Positions 51,889-60,571 of a DNA stretch of 64,000 nucleotides are shown here, one piece after another. The position numbers were made by a program, and so were the translations under genes. Where the stretch lies: the NCBI GenBank assembly GCA_003577165.1, contig QEUM01000001.1:62001-126000 (forward strand), given 5' to 3'. Under the pieces are notes generated by a model that was not told where the DNA came from, did no database searches, and saw only the letters and a program-made list of their open reading frames with translations. Numbering within the stretch: position 1 is the stretch's first letter; each line of letters starts with the position of its first letter. Source of the DNA: Armatimonadota bacterium. GTDB lineage: Bacteria; Armatimonadota; Fimbriimonadia; Fimbriimonadales; ATM1.

Positions 51889-52472
51889 GGATTGCGATCG
51901 TCGTCGGAACGAGAGGAAGAGGTTCCAACATGGCGGCAATCGTAGACGCATGGAAGGGCGGAAACATCCCTGCGGACGAAGTGACAGTCGTCGCGCCCTC
52001 AGCAGAAAGCCCGGCTGCGCAACTTGCCCGCGAAAAGGGCGTTTCGGTGCGTGTTCTCGATCCCCAGACTGAGCTCTTAAGATTCGTCGAGGACGAACGA
52101 ATCGATCTGATCTGCCTCGCGGGATACATGAAGAAGCTGCCCGCGGACGTGGTGTCCGCGCTTCGCTGTCGGATCATCAACATTCATCCCGCTCTGTTGC
52201 CGAAGCATGGAGGTCAGGGGATGTATGGAATGCGCGTGCACGAGAGCGTGCTGTCTTCCGGCGACCGCGAGTCGGGTTGCACTGTCCACTTCGTCACAGA
52301 AGAGTACGACGAGGGCGACCCGCTGCTCCAACTGCGCTGCGAGGTGCGCGGGGACGACACGCCGGAGACGCTCGCCGCGCGCGTGCTGGAACTTGAGCAT
52401 CAAGCCTATCCGGAGGCCATTAGAATCTGGATTCAGCGTTACGGCCAGCCAGGACGAAACGCGTCCCTGTGA
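51885..52472 (+). CDS. purN: Phosphoribosylglycinamide formyltransferase
   Basis: Third step of purine synthesis, using 10-formyl-THF. The 195-residue protein has GRGSNMAAIVDAW at the N-terminus (GAR site), LAGYMKKLP, INIHPALLPKHGG with the catalytic Asn and His, and VTEEYDEGDPLLQ with the catalytic Asp. I chose the TTG at 51885: GGAGG lies seven bases upstream, and it overlaps the acpS stop as TTGA. A GTG at 51870 is the longer option. The 3' end overlaps the convergent yraN gene by 34 bases. Confidence 0.95.
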   Translation: MRIAIVVGTRGRGSNMAAIVDAWKGGNIPADEVTVVAPSAESPAAQLAREKGVSVRVLDPQTELLRFVEDERIDLICLAGYMKKLPADVVSALRCRIINIHPALLPKHGGQGMYGMRVHESVLSSGDRESGCTVHFVTEEYDEGDPLLQLRCEVRGDDTPETLAARVLELEHQAYPEAIRIWIQRYGQPGRNASL

Positions 52473-52798
52473 TGCCGAATGGCCGTCCCTTCGACGGCGA
52501 TCACGTCGAACCGCACTGGAAAGTCCACAAACTCCGGGTTTTCCGCCAAGAACTGTTCGGCAGTCTTGACGATCGCCTCTTGTTTCTTTGCCGAAATGCT
52601 CTCTTCCGGGGAGACGAGGGAATCCGCACGGCGGTATTTCACTTCCACGAAGACCAAGGTGTCGTCCTCCAGCGCCACGATGTCCAACTCTCCGCCCTGC
52701 CTCTTGAAGTTTCGGCCGACGATAGATAGGCCGCTTCTCGAAAGATAATCGGCCACTCGCCGTTCGATGTCGCTTCCTAATCTGCGAGGGCGAGACAC
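52439..52798 (-). CDS. yraN: YraN/UPF0102 family endonuclease-like protein
   Basis: A 119-residue protein with the UPF0102 core: RRVADYLSRSGLSIVGRNFKRQGGELDIVALEDDTLVFVEVKYRR. The GELD and FVEVK motifs match the PD-(D/E)xK nuclease fold. Role unknown, perhaps DNA repair; often found next to rnhB, as here. The start is GTG at 52798, inside the end of rnhB (22-base overlap). Its stop lies within the 3' end of convergent purN. Confidence 0.93.
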   Translation of the reverse strand: MSRPRRLGSDIERRVADYLSRSGLSIVGRNFKRQGGELDIVALEDDTLVFVEVKYRRADSLVSPEESISAKKQEAIVKTAEQFLAENPEFVDFPVRFDVIAVEGTAIRHHRDAFRPGWP

Positions 52799-53400
52799 CG
52801 CTGAACTATCCCATCGCGGATCGGCCGAAACGTTTTCCGGTGGATTTCGCACGGGCCGTGCTCGCGAAGCGCTTGAAGATGCTGAGGCGTCGCATAGCCG
52901 AAGTGCGCGTCGAATCCATATTCCGGATAGCGTTTCGCTGCATCGCGCATCCAAGCGTCGCGGCAGGTTTTTGCGAGAATGCTCGCGGCTGCAATGCAAC
53001 TGATGTGGCCGTCTCCTCGGACGATCGCGCCGATCGGACCCGTGAGCTGGGGGGGGATGAGGTTTCCGTCAATCAACAGGCCGTGATACCTCGCTCCGAG
53101 GGATTCTACGGCGCGCGACATCGCCGAGTAAGTCGCTCGCAATATGTCCGTTGAGTCGATCTCACGGTGGTCAGCGAATCCGATCCCGAAGAAGCAGGTT
53201 TCGCGAATATGCTCTGCCGCATGCTCGCGCGCTTCCGGGTCGAGCCGCTTCGAGTCGTCGATTCCGAGTAGCCGCACCCCGTCCGGGATGAGGACAGCAG
53301 CGGCCACGACCGGCCCCGCCAAGGGCCCACGTCCCGCTTCGTCTACACCGACCCAACCCGGGATGTGCTTCGGTTCATGCCGAGAGTGAGTCAATTCCAA
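52777..53400 (-). CDS. rnhB: Ribonuclease HII
   Basis: Removes RNA from RNA-DNA hybrids, including single misincorporated ribonucleotides. The 207-residue protein has the metal residues in VGVDEAGRGPLAGPVVAAAV (DE), LLIDGNLIP (D), and the CIAAASILAKTCRD segment with its Asp. TTG starts at 53400 or 53394 are possible, with GGAGGGG shortly before. It overlaps lipB by 26 bases and yraN by 22, forming a compact lipB-rnhB-yraN unit. Confidence 0.96.
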   Translation of the reverse strand: MELTHSRHEPKHIPGWVGVDEAGRGPLAGPVVAAAVLIPDGVRLLGIDDSKRLDPEAREHAAEHIRETCFFGIGFADHREIDSTDILRATYSAMSRAVESLGARYHGLLIDGNLIPPQLTGPIGAIVRGDGHISCIAAASILAKTCRDAWMRDAAKRYPEYGFDAHFGYATPQHLQALREHGPCEIHRKTFRPIRDGIVQRCLALAD

Positions 53401-54061
53401 GCCCCTCCAGGGTCGCTTCTCGCAGTGTCAACCCGAACACCGATTCAAAAGACGTTATCCAAAGTTCAGATGCTTCTCTCGTGGTGACTCGTCGTCCGGC
53501 CAACTTCGTCAGCGATGTGACGGCCGCCCCACGAATCCCGCACGGCACGATGAGGTCGAATGGCGCCAGGTCGTTGTCACAGTTGAGTGCGATACCGTGG
53601 ATGGACACCCACTTGCTCACCCTGACCCCGATCGCAGCGACCTTTTCTCCTCCGACCCACACGCCCGTGTGGGGAGGATTGCGTTCGCCTGAAATGCCGA
53701 GGCCGGACAGCAGCCGAATGACTGTCTCTTCGAGGTCTCTCATCCACTTGTGCAGGTCTCTTCCGTGGTTTCTGAGGTCGAAGATGGGATAGGCGACCTG
53801 TTGATTCGGCCCATGGAATGTCACGTCGCCGCCGCGATCCGTTCGCACGACGGAAATCCCGCGCTCACGATACTGATCGCGCGAGAGAAGCAGGTTCTCT
53901 TCGCGGAATCTCGCCCCGAGGGTCAGCACCGGCGGATGCTCGACAAAGAGGAGAGTGTCGGCGAGTCGTCCCTCTGCGACTCGATGCGCGACAGTACGCT
54001 GGATGTCCCAACAAACCTCGTAATCGAGAGTGCCGAGTCGCACCACATTGCCCGCGACCAT
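53375..54061 (-). CDS. lipB: Lipoyl(octanoyl) transferase
   Basis: Moves octanoate from ACP to lipoyl domains of dehydrogenase complexes. The 228-residue protein has LFVEHPPVLTLGARF, RGGDVTFHGPNQQVAYPI, the catalytic lysine in GGEKVAAIGVRVSKWVSIHG and the catalytic cysteine in LIVPCGIRGAAVTSL. Length is normal. It is first in the minus unit lipB-rnhB-yraN and divergent from tRNA-Arg. lipA is not in the window. Confidence 0.96.
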   Translation of the reverse strand: MVAGNVVRLGTLDYEVCWDIQRTVAHRVAEGRLADTLLFVEHPPVLTLGARFREENLLLSRDQYRERGISVVRTDRGGDVTFHGPNQQVAYPIFDLRNHGRDLHKWMRDLEETVIRLLSGLGISGERNPPHTGVWVGGEKVAAIGVRVSKWVSIHGIALNCDNDLAPFDLIVPCGIRGAAVTSLTKLAGRRVTTREASELWITSFESVFGLTLREATLEGLGIDSLSA

Positions 54062-54105
54062 CGAGATCGAGTCTACCAGTGGGCTATGCCATACTCCCGC
54101 CGAGC

Positions 54106-54181
54106 GCGCCCGTAGCTCAGCGGATAGAGCGCCTCCCTCCGGAGGAGGAAGTCGGGGGTTCGAATCCCTTCGGGCGCGCCA
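54106..54181 (+). tRNA. tRNA-Arg (anticodon CCG)
   Basis: Acceptor GCGCCCG pairs CGGGCGC; D arm TAGCTCAGCGGATAGAGC; anticodon stem CCTCC/GGAGG with loop CTCCGGA giving CCG; T arm GGGGGTTCGAATCCCTT. The 3' CCA is encoded (54179-54181). The 232 bases after it, up to 54413, contain no gene that I can support and no clear promoter. Confidence 0.97.
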
Positions 54182-54413
54182 TTGACCTTCCCAGCACGCC
54201 TGCGGTCGGATTCACTCGGACGGTGCTTCGTCCTTGGCCTGGCCCGCAATGCGACTCACCGGGAATCGAGCAAGTGATTTCTGACCGCAATTGGCGGTGT
54301 CGGGAATCCCGGTGTCGGTATGCTCCGTCTCTTGGGGCGTTCGGCCCGTCAGCCACATCCCTTCCGGTCGTGGACAGCCGAACTGCGGCTAGACTGGTAC
54401 TTCGAATAACACT

Positions 54414-56048
54414 ATGCGCACGTGGTTGATTCTCGGCGGCATCTTCGTTCTTGTCGGTGTAGGCATGTTTCAGTGCCTGCGGATGAGGACCGCGGCACAA
54501 CTTCAGAAGGCGAGCGAGGGGATCCAAACGGCGACGGTGGATCAAGGGGACGTCGTCGTGGAAGTCGTCGAGACCGGGACGATCGAGCCTGTGCAGAACG
54601 TCGAGGTGAAGAGCCGCGTGTCCGGGCGGCTGGCGAAACTGCTCGTGGAAGAGGGAGACCGGGTCGCCGCCGGCCAACCGCTGGCGATCATCGATCCCCA
54701 AGAATTGCGGATTCAACTCGAACAGAGCTCCGCGCAATTGCAGGGCGCAGAGAGCGGGGCTGCACGCGCAAGGCTTAGCGTCGGATTGACGAAGGCTGAA
54801 GTCAAGACCGCATTGGACCAGGCTGAAGCGCGTTACATTCGCGCGAAGCGAGCGCTCGACACTCAGCCGGAACTGACTCGCGCGGCAATCGCGCAGGCGC
54901 AATCGAATTATGAGAACGCTGTGCGAGCGCATGACTTGCTGCTTGGCACGACGCAGCCACAGGAGCGCATTCGACTCCAAACGGAAGTCGAACGCGCCAC
55001 TGTCTCCTACGAGAACGACAAGCGAAACTACGAGCGACTTGTCGGCCTATTGGAGAAGGGCTATGTTCCGAAGCGTCAGGTCGACGATGCGCGGACGCAG
55101 ATGGCGGTCTCCGAGGCCGCGCTGACTCGCGCACGCGACGAATTCGCACGGCTCGAGGCGCGACAACAGATCGAGGCGAAGAACGCGGCAGAGCAAGTTC
55201 GACTCGCGAAGGCCGGGCTCGATCAAGCGATGGCGAACGCGAACCTCGACAAGAACCGGCAACAGGAGTTCACCGAAGCGGCGGCCGCGCTCGAACGAGC
55301 GAAGGAGGACTACCGCAGAATCGCGATGGACGAAGCCTCCGCCGCGCAGGCTGCCGCCGGCGCGCAACAACTGCGCGGAGTCGTCGCCGACAATCAGCGG
55401 CTCTTAGGCGAGACGGAGATTCGCTCACCACTTGCGGGCGTGGTGACTCGAAAACTGGTCGAACCCGGCGAACTCGTTTCCGCCTTGTCCAGTTTCAGCG
55501 GCGGAACGACGATCGTCGAGGTCGGAGATTTGGCTTCTCTCCAGGTCACCCTTGCGGTCAACGAGATTGATGTCGCGAAGTTGGAAACGGGCATGGCCGC
55601 CACGATCGAAGTGGACGCCCTGCCTGGAGAGAAACTGGAGGGCACGGTGCATCGAATCGCACCCGCGAGCCAGGCCGATCCCAACGCGCAAGCGAGCACG
55701 GCAGCCGTCGTCAAGTATCGGGTCGAAGTACGCCTGAAGGACAAGCACCCAAAGATCAAACCCGGCATGTCGGCGAAGTGCACGGTTCGCGTGATCGATC
55801 GAAAGAACGTCCTGCGCCTGCCGATCGAGTTTGTCGGCACGGACAAGGACGGGTCGCGATTCGTAATGGTCCAGGAGCCTGGAGCGCGCGGAAAAATGCC
55901 GACGTCGAAGAAGGTCAAAGTCACGGTTGGCGTAGCGAGTGCAACGTATGTCCAGATCGTCTCCGGCGTTCAGAAGGGAGCGAAGGTCGAAAGGCCGCCG
56001 TTTACTGGACCGGACCGGAAGGGGATGATGCAATTCGGACGCGAATAG
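54414..56048 (+). CDS. MacA/HlyD-type efflux adaptor protein
   Basis: The 544-residue periplasmic adaptor has an N-terminal anchor (about 1-22), a biotinyl-lipoyl half-motif (VVETGTIEPVQNVEVKSRVSGRLAKLLVEEGDRVAAGQPLAIID), a very long coiled coil (about 100-330, longer than usual for MacA), the second lipoyl half (EIRSPLAGVVTRKLVEPGELV), and beta-barrel and membrane-proximal parts to the end. Such proteins bridge an ABC permease and an outer-membrane channel. The permease gene follows after four bases. There is no TolC-like gene here. Confidence 0.9.
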   Translation: MRTWLILGGIFVLVGVGMFQCLRMRTAAQLQKASEGIQTATVDQGDVVVEVVETGTIEPVQNVEVKSRVSGRLAKLLVEEGDRVAAGQPLAIIDPQELRIQLEQSSAQLQGAESGAARARLSVGLTKAEVKTALDQAEARYIRAKRALDTQPELTRAAIAQAQSNYENAVRAHDLLLGTTQPQERIRLQTEVERATVSYENDKRNYERLVGLLEKGYVPKRQVDDARTQMAVSEAALTRARDEFARLEARQQIEAKNAAEQVRLAKAGLDQAMANANLDKNRQQEFTEAAAALERAKEDYRRIAMDEASAAQAAAGAQQLRGVVADNQRLLGETEIRSPLAGVVTRKLVEPGELVSALSSFSGGTTIVEVGDLASLQVTLAVNEIDVAKLETGMAATIEVDALPGEKLEGTVHRIAPASQADPNAQASTAAVVKYRVEVRLKDKHPKIKPGMSAKCTVRVIDRKNVLRLPIEFVGTDKDGSRFVMVQEPGARGKMPTSKKVKVTVGVASATYVQIVSGVQKGAKVERPPFTGPDRKGMMQFGRE

Positions 56049-56052
56049 CCGA

Positions 56053-57279
56053 ATGATCCTGCAGTCTTTCCTCATCGCTCTCGACATGCTCCGCCTGCAC
56101 AAGTTGCGGGCGGTGCTCACGATGCTGGGTGTCATCATCGGCGTCATGAGCGTGACTCTCATCGTCATGCTCTCCGAGGGCTTTCGGTCGTACATTGACA
56201 CGGAGTTTCGGAAATTGGGCGCCGACACGATGTTCATGTTCTACGACCCGGGAATGAGGATGCGGGGTCAAACGACGGGGGGGGCCGAGGGTCTCACGAA
56301 CGACGACTTGCAAGTCCTCGAGGAACGTGCGCAAACGCTCGACATCGTCTCCGGCTTCGTTCAGCCGCCCGGACAACCGGTTCGCTACGGCGACATCGAG
56401 ATGGAGGGCATCGAAATCAACGGCGTGGATCAATGGTACGCCGAACTGAACCGGATGGGAACAGTCGAAGGCCGCCACATCAGTGAGGGAGACGTCATTT
56501 CGCGAGCCAACGTCTGTGTGCTCGGTGAAGACGTCAAACAGAAACTGTTCCCGAGCGAGTCTCCGATCGGCAAACGCGTCTCCTTCAAGGGCATCTCGCT
56601 CGAGGTCATCGGTGTCGCGGAGAAGATCGAGGTGATGGGGCAAAGCAACGCGAAGGACGTGTACGTTCCGCTCACGACGGTGCAAGACAAGTGGCTCGGC
56701 GGCGACAAACTGTTCGTGATCATGATGCGACCCAAACCCGGCATCACCGTAGACACGGCGATGGACGACGTCTGGCAGATCATGATGGCGAGGTCGGGAA
56801 ACCGACCGATCTACCGACTCGATTCGCGTGAATCAATCCTCACTGTTTTCACTGGGATCATCTTGGGCGCAGGCGTCATCTTGGGCGCGATCGCTGCGCT
56901 TTCTCTCGTCGTTGGCGGCATCGGCATCATGAACATCATGCTTGTGTCGGTAACGGAGCGAACGCGAGAGATCGGCCTTCGCAAGGCCCTTGGCGCACAA
57001 AGGGCGGCCATCCTCACTCAGTTTCTCGTGGAGTCTGCGGTGCTCTCGCTGACCGGCGGCATGATTGGCATGGGAATGGGCTGGCTGATAGGGATCGCCG
57101 TTCAAGCAATCACCAAGGCCACTGGCTTCCTGGGAGGGACGGGCCTCATGGTTGCCTTCCCGATTTGGGCGGCCCTTATCGCGATCGTGTTTTCCGCTCT
57201 CGTCGGGATGGTGTTCGGTATCTACCCAGCGTGGGCAGCGGCGAGACTCGATCCGATCGTTGCCCTTCGCAGCGAGTGA
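56053..57279 (+). CDS. MacB-type ABC transporter permease (FtsX superfamily)
   Basis: The 408-residue protein has one N-terminal helix (about 17-40), a periplasmic MacB core domain (about 45-260), and three C-terminal helices, including GIGIMNIMLVSVTERTREIG and LRKALGAQRAAILTQFLVES, the FtsX signature. Typical MacB carries an N-terminal ATPase, and here it is missing: the chain starts directly with MILQSFLIALDMLRLHKLRAVLTMLG. No separate ATP-binding gene lies on either side, so the ATPase must come from elsewhere or be shared. It probably acts with the MacA-like adaptor in export. Confidence 0.9.
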   Translation: MILQSFLIALDMLRLHKLRAVLTMLGVIIGVMSVTLIVMLSEGFRSYIDTEFRKLGADTMFMFYDPGMRMRGQTTGGAEGLTNDDLQVLEERAQTLDIVSGFVQPPGQPVRYGDIEMEGIEINGVDQWYAELNRMGTVEGRHISEGDVISRANVCVLGEDVKQKLFPSESPIGKRVSFKGISLEVIGVAEKIEVMGQSNAKDVYVPLTTVQDKWLGGDKLFVIMMRPKPGITVDTAMDDVWQIMMARSGNRPIYRLDSRESILTVFTGIILGAGVILGAIAALSLVVGGIGIMNIMLVSVTERTREIGLRKALGAQRAAILTQFLVESAVLSLTGGMIGMGMGWLIGIAVQAITKATGFLGGTGLMVAFPIWAALIAIVFSALVGMVFGIYPAWAAARLDPIVALRSE

Positions 57280-57292
57280 CCCGAGCGGCCCC

Positions 57293-57814
57293 TTAGTATT
57301 CGATCAGGCTCGCCACCGGATAGCCTCGGAGCGCGTGGCGTCCTGGAAGGAAGGTCAGTTCGACGAGGAAAGCGAAGCCCGCAACTTCCGCGCGCAGCCT
57401 CTCGATCAGCCGGGCAGAGGCGAGAGCGGTGCCCCCAGTCGCCAGCAGGTCGTCCACCACGACAACCCGGTCGCCCGCCTGGACGGCATCGGAGTGCATC
57501 TCAACCGTATTCGTTCCGTATTCGAGGGCGTACTCTTCGCGGATCGTCTCGGCCGGCAGCTTCCCGAGTTTCCTCACGACGGCGAAGGGGAGTCCGAGTT
57601 GGAGGGCGATGGGCGCGCCGAAGATGAACCCCCTCGACTCGATTCCTGCGACGCAGGTCGGTTTCCAGTCGGCCACCCGTTGCGTGAGGAGTTGGACGGC
57701 CTCGGAGAACGCCTCCGGGTCCTGAAGGACGGGGGTGATGTCCTTGAAAATAATCCCCGGCTTGGGGAAGTCGGGGATGTCACGGATGACGTCCTTTGCC
57801 TTGAGGTGGCCCAT
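57293..57814 (-). CDS. apt: Adenine phosphoribosyltransferase
   Basis: Salvages adenine to AMP. The 173-residue protein begins MGHLKAKDVIRDIPDFPKPG, with IIFKDITPVL, AGIESRGFIFGAPIAL, and the PRPP loop VVVVDDLLATGGTALASA. The longest frame goes to 58180, but family homology starts at the ATG at 57814. mtnP in this window releases adenine, so the two may work in the same salvage route. It is convergent with the permease gene, 13 bases apart. Confidence 0.96.
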   Translation of the reverse strand: MGHLKAKDVIRDIPDFPKPGIIFKDITPVLQDPEAFSEAVQLLTQRVADWKPTCVAGIESRGFIFGAPIALQLGLPFAVVRKLGKLPAETIREEYALEYGTNTVEMHSDAVQAGDRVVVVDDLLATGGTALASARLIERLRAEVAGFAFLVELTFLPGRHALRGYPVASLIEY

Positions 57815-57886
57815 CGGCCAGGCAATATACCAGGCGACTCTCAGTCTCACCGGCAGGCGTCTCGGGGGAAAACCTGACAACCTTCC

Positions 57887-57916
57887 GGAACTTTTTAGGA
57901 CTTTCGACCCGACTAA
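57887..57916 (+). promoter_or_regulatory. ECF-type promoter of the sigma/anti-sigma unit
   Basis: GGAACTT (57887-57893), 16 bases, then CGACTAA (57910-57916). The -35 is the classic ECF sequence, and a start near 57924 fits the ATG at 57959. ECF sigma genes commonly activate their own transcription from such a promoter, so autoregulation is likely. Confidence 0.65.
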
Positions 57917-57958
57917 CCTTGTAGAATGGGGATAGCCCCTGAGGCAGCAGGTGACATT

Positions 57959-58522
57959 ATGATTCGCCAGGCAATTCAGACCGGGGTCGCTTACGACCCA
58001 AAGCAAGAAGAGGCGGCGCTTGTCTACAAGACTCGCGAGGGCGAGGACGCGGCCTTCCGCGCGCTCATCTCCCGCCATCGAATGAGGCTTGTCCGGACGG
58101 CGAGCAACATACTCCGCGATCCTGTGGAGGCGGAGGATGTCGCCCAAGAGTCCTTCCTGAAGGCTCACCGCGAACTGCACCGCCTGCGGGACGACCGAGC
58201 GTTCGGTTCCTTCATCTATCGAATTTGTGTTCGGCTCTGCGTGGATCGCCTTCGAGTGAAGCGGGCCGAGCCGTCAACCCTTGAGCCAGCGGACGACTCC
58301 GCGAGTGGAGTGGTTGAAAACAGGCTGCTGGTCGAGAAGTTGCTGAACCGGCTGCCGCCGGATCTTCGGGCCACTTTAGTGCTCAGAGAGATGGAGCAGT
58401 TGAGTTACGAAGAGGTCGCCAACATTATGGGCGTGCCGGTCGGCACCGTCCGCTCGCGCCTTCACACGGCTCGAGAGAAGTTCCGCGCGCTGTGGGTCGC
58501 GGCCACGGATTTCCGGATGTAA
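57959..58522 (+). CDS. ECF RNA polymerase sigma factor (sigma-70 family)
   Basis: A 187-residue ECF sigma with region 2 (about 30-100: FRALISRHRMRLVRTASNIL, EAEDVAQESFLKAHREL) and region 4 (about 125-185: LLNRLPPDLRATLVLREMEQLSYEEVANIMGVPVGTVRSRLHTAREKFRALW), and no other domain. I prefer the ATG at 57959, since AGGTGA lies five bases upstream; an in-frame ATG at 57926 overlaps the likely transcription start. The zinc anti-sigma gene follows by 15 bases. Confidence 0.95.
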   Translation: MIRQAIQTGVAYDPKQEEAALVYKTREGEDAAFRALISRHRMRLVRTASNILRDPVEAEDVAQESFLKAHRELHRLRDDRAFGSFIYRICVRLCVDRLRVKRAEPSTLEPADDSASGVVENRLLVEKLLNRLPPDLRATLVLREMEQLSYEEVANIMGVPVGTVRSRLHTAREKFRALWVAATDFRM

Positions 58523-58537
58523 CGAGGAGTCGCCAGG

Positions 58538-58984
58538 TTGCCCAATCCGTGCAAAAGATTCCGCCGACTTGTGCTTTCGGATCCTGAAATTGACTGGGAC
58601 CCGGCGGATTCTGCTTTTGTAACCGGCCACAGGAGCGGCTGCTCGAAGTGCGCGCATTACGAACGCGAACTCAACACGAGCCGCGCGGCCCTAACCCCGG
58701 GCGCCCTCCCCAACACACCTGAAGACGACTTCGCCCAGAAAGTAACGGAGCGAATGACGCAGGCGCAGTTGAGAAGGCAGCTCTCGGTCTGGCGGCCGGC
58801 GCTCATCGGCGGCGTGGCTGCAGCGATCGTCGTGGCGGCTGTCCTTCAGATCCTCACCGTCGAGCCCGCAGCGACGACGCCCACTCTTCAGCGCACAGAA
58901 GCGACACCTTCGAAATCCGGAGGCAACCGACTTTTCGACAGCGGATCCATCGCGGGTCCGACCCCCGGCGTTTCCGACAGCTAA
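58538..58984 (+). CDS. Membrane anti-sigma factor (zinc-finger type)
   Basis: The 148-residue protein has the HxxxCxxC zinc motif (H31, C35, C38 in GHRSGCSKCAHYE), a helical linker, one membrane segment (about 86-107: PALIGGVAAAIVVAAVLQIL) and a 40-residue Pro/Ser/Thr-rich periplasmic tail. This matches the ZAS class of anti-sigma factors that hold the sigma at the membrane until a signal. The TTG at 58538 is the start, with GAGGAG about eight bases before. The signal and the protease are not known. Confidence 0.87.
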   Translation: MPNPCKRFRRLVLSDPEIDWDPADSAFVTGHRSGCSKCAHYERELNTSRAALTPGALPNTPEDDFAQKVTERMTQAQLRRQLSVWRPALIGGVAAAIVVAAVLQILTVEPAATTPTLQRTEATPSKSGGNRLFDSGSIAGPTPGVSDS

Positions 58985-58990
58985 GGCTTC

Positions 58991-60571
58991 ATGTCTCCAC
59001 GTCTTCGCGTGGCGATCGGCCTCGTAGTAGGCGCGCTGCTCGCGATGTTCTGGCACACTCGCTCACGGTCTCTCCTTCTGCATTCGCTCGACCGCGACGT
59101 TGTCACCGAACTCTCAATGCAGCACCCACTTATGGAGGACAAGGGCCCGATCCCCATCCCGCGCCAGTTCGCAAAAATGAGCCACGCTGAGACTCTCGAG
59201 TTCGGCAGCAGAATGTCCATGCGGCTTGCTGAGAGGCGAGCGCTTCCGCTCACCGAGGAAGATTTCGAGATCTCAAACGCGTTCCTTACGGAAGCCGAGA
59301 AGAAGGACCCAACCAATGCGCTCTGGCCGCAACTCCGTGCGAGCATTTACGTTCGAATGATGAACTACCAGGAGGCTGCCGTAGCGTGGCTTCGTGCAGC
59401 GCGGAAAGACCACTGGAGTGATGGATCGCGGACACGAATGATAAAACTGTGGGACCAGGTCGCAGCACACACGGGCACACGGCTGAGTTATCAAGGCCTT
59501 CTGGCAATGCAACTCAAGACGGCTGCGTCAGCACAACTCATTCTCCGCGTACAGCGCCTCATCCGAAGTTACAGTCCGCCAACAGCCGATGAAATCCGGC
59601 TCAGATACGCGTCGCTGATCAACTTCGGCCTCTTGCGCGACGGGTCGCGCTCCTTGCGCATCGGCAGACTCGCCAATCAACTTTGTCTCGCCGCCGCGGC
59701 GCCGCAGTTCCCTGCTTCGGGTGAGTCGGGCACCAAGGCGATCGAGAGAGTTCGAGGACAGTTCGTCGTCGAGGTTCGCCGTACCCTCGGAGACGAAGCA
59801 GGGGACAGAGCCGGGCGCGAGATCGCGCGGGCGGTGGCTTGGTCCGCGCTCCTCGAAGAGGAAACGACCATTCAATCCAAGATCCAAACGACGACCGTCA
59901 CGGCACTCGGATCCAACTCGCTGCCCAGCGTGCTGTTCGTCGCATCGATCCTGTTTCTGACCGGGGGACTCATCGGCTCGGCACTGACTGCCCTGCTTGG
60001 AAATACCCCCCACCCGGACCGGAGAGTGATCGTGGGCGTCGGAGGGCTCATTGCCATCGGCGCATTGCTGGTCTCAGATGCGATTTTGGTTTTCGTGTGG
60101 GCATTAGCGCTCACGGCCTTTCTCCTCGTCCCGGTTCATGCGGCAAAGGTCGCGCCCACGCCATTGAACTCGTTCAACTCCCTGACGCTTGGGATCATCG
60201 GAGCCACAGCGTACGGCTTGGCGCTCCTATGGGCGTTCAGCATCACACCCTCGGCCCATGTCGCATCAGAGAGGTCGGTCTACGTGTCCGGGCTTGTGGC
60301 GAGGCCAGAAATATGGAGTTCTCTGTCGTTCGTCGTCGCGTCGATGCTCATTCCCTGTTCCGTTCCGTGGGCGCGAATCAAGTCGCGTCCGCTCCTGCGA
60401 GTCGTTGGTGAGTCCTACTCGCGCGTCGGGCTCACATTCGGGATGATCGGGATTCTTCTGACCGCGATCCTCACTCCTCTCTGCGTGTACGTGGACGACC
60501 GCACCCAACCGGTCATCGAGAGTTGGATACTGAACGAGCCGCGTGCATTCCGCATGGAGCAGCCTCGATGA
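58991..60571 (+). CDS. Multi-pass membrane protein with soluble helical domain, unknown function
   Basis: The 526-residue protein has one N-terminal membrane segment (about 5-25), a large soluble, TPR-like helical region (about 50-290: LTEAEKKDPTNALWPQLRASIYVRMMNYQEAAVAWLRAA), then about six membrane segments (about 310-330, 340-375, 395-415, 440-460, 475-500). I do not recognise the family. It lies six bases after the anti-sigma gene and shares ATGA with glnD. The TPR-plus-membrane design could suit a sensing or assembly role in the sigma factor pathway, but this is only a guess from position. Confidence 0.72.
   Translation: MSPRLRVAIGLVVGALLAMFWHTRSRSLLLHSLDRDVVTELSMQHPLMEDKGPIPIPRQFAKMSHAETLEFGSRMSMRLAERRALPLTEEDFEISNAFLTEAEKKDPTNALWPQLRASIYVRMMNYQEAAVAWLRAARKDHWSDGSRTRMIKLWDQVAAHTGTRLSYQGLLAMQLKTAASAQLILRVQRLIRSYSPPTADEIRLRYASLINFGLLRDGSRSLRIGRLANQLCLAAAAPQFPASGESGTKAIERVRGQFVVEVRRTLGDEAGDRAGREIARAVAWSALLEEETTIQSKIQTTTVTALGSNSLPSVLFVASILFLTGGLIGSALTALLGNTPHPDRRVIVGVGGLIAIGALLVSDAILVFVWALALTAFLLVPVHAAKVAPTPLNSFNSLTLGIIGATAYGLALLWAFSITPSAHVASERSVYVSGLVARPEIWSSLSFVVASMLIPCSVPWARIKSRPLLRVVGESYSRVGLTFGMIGILLTAILTPLCVYVDDRTQPVIESWILNEPRAFRMEQPR

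Noticed and set aside
53818-54429. Plus-strand frame spanning tRNA-Arg
   Set aside because: It crosses the tRNA and is antisense to lipB. No homology is visible.
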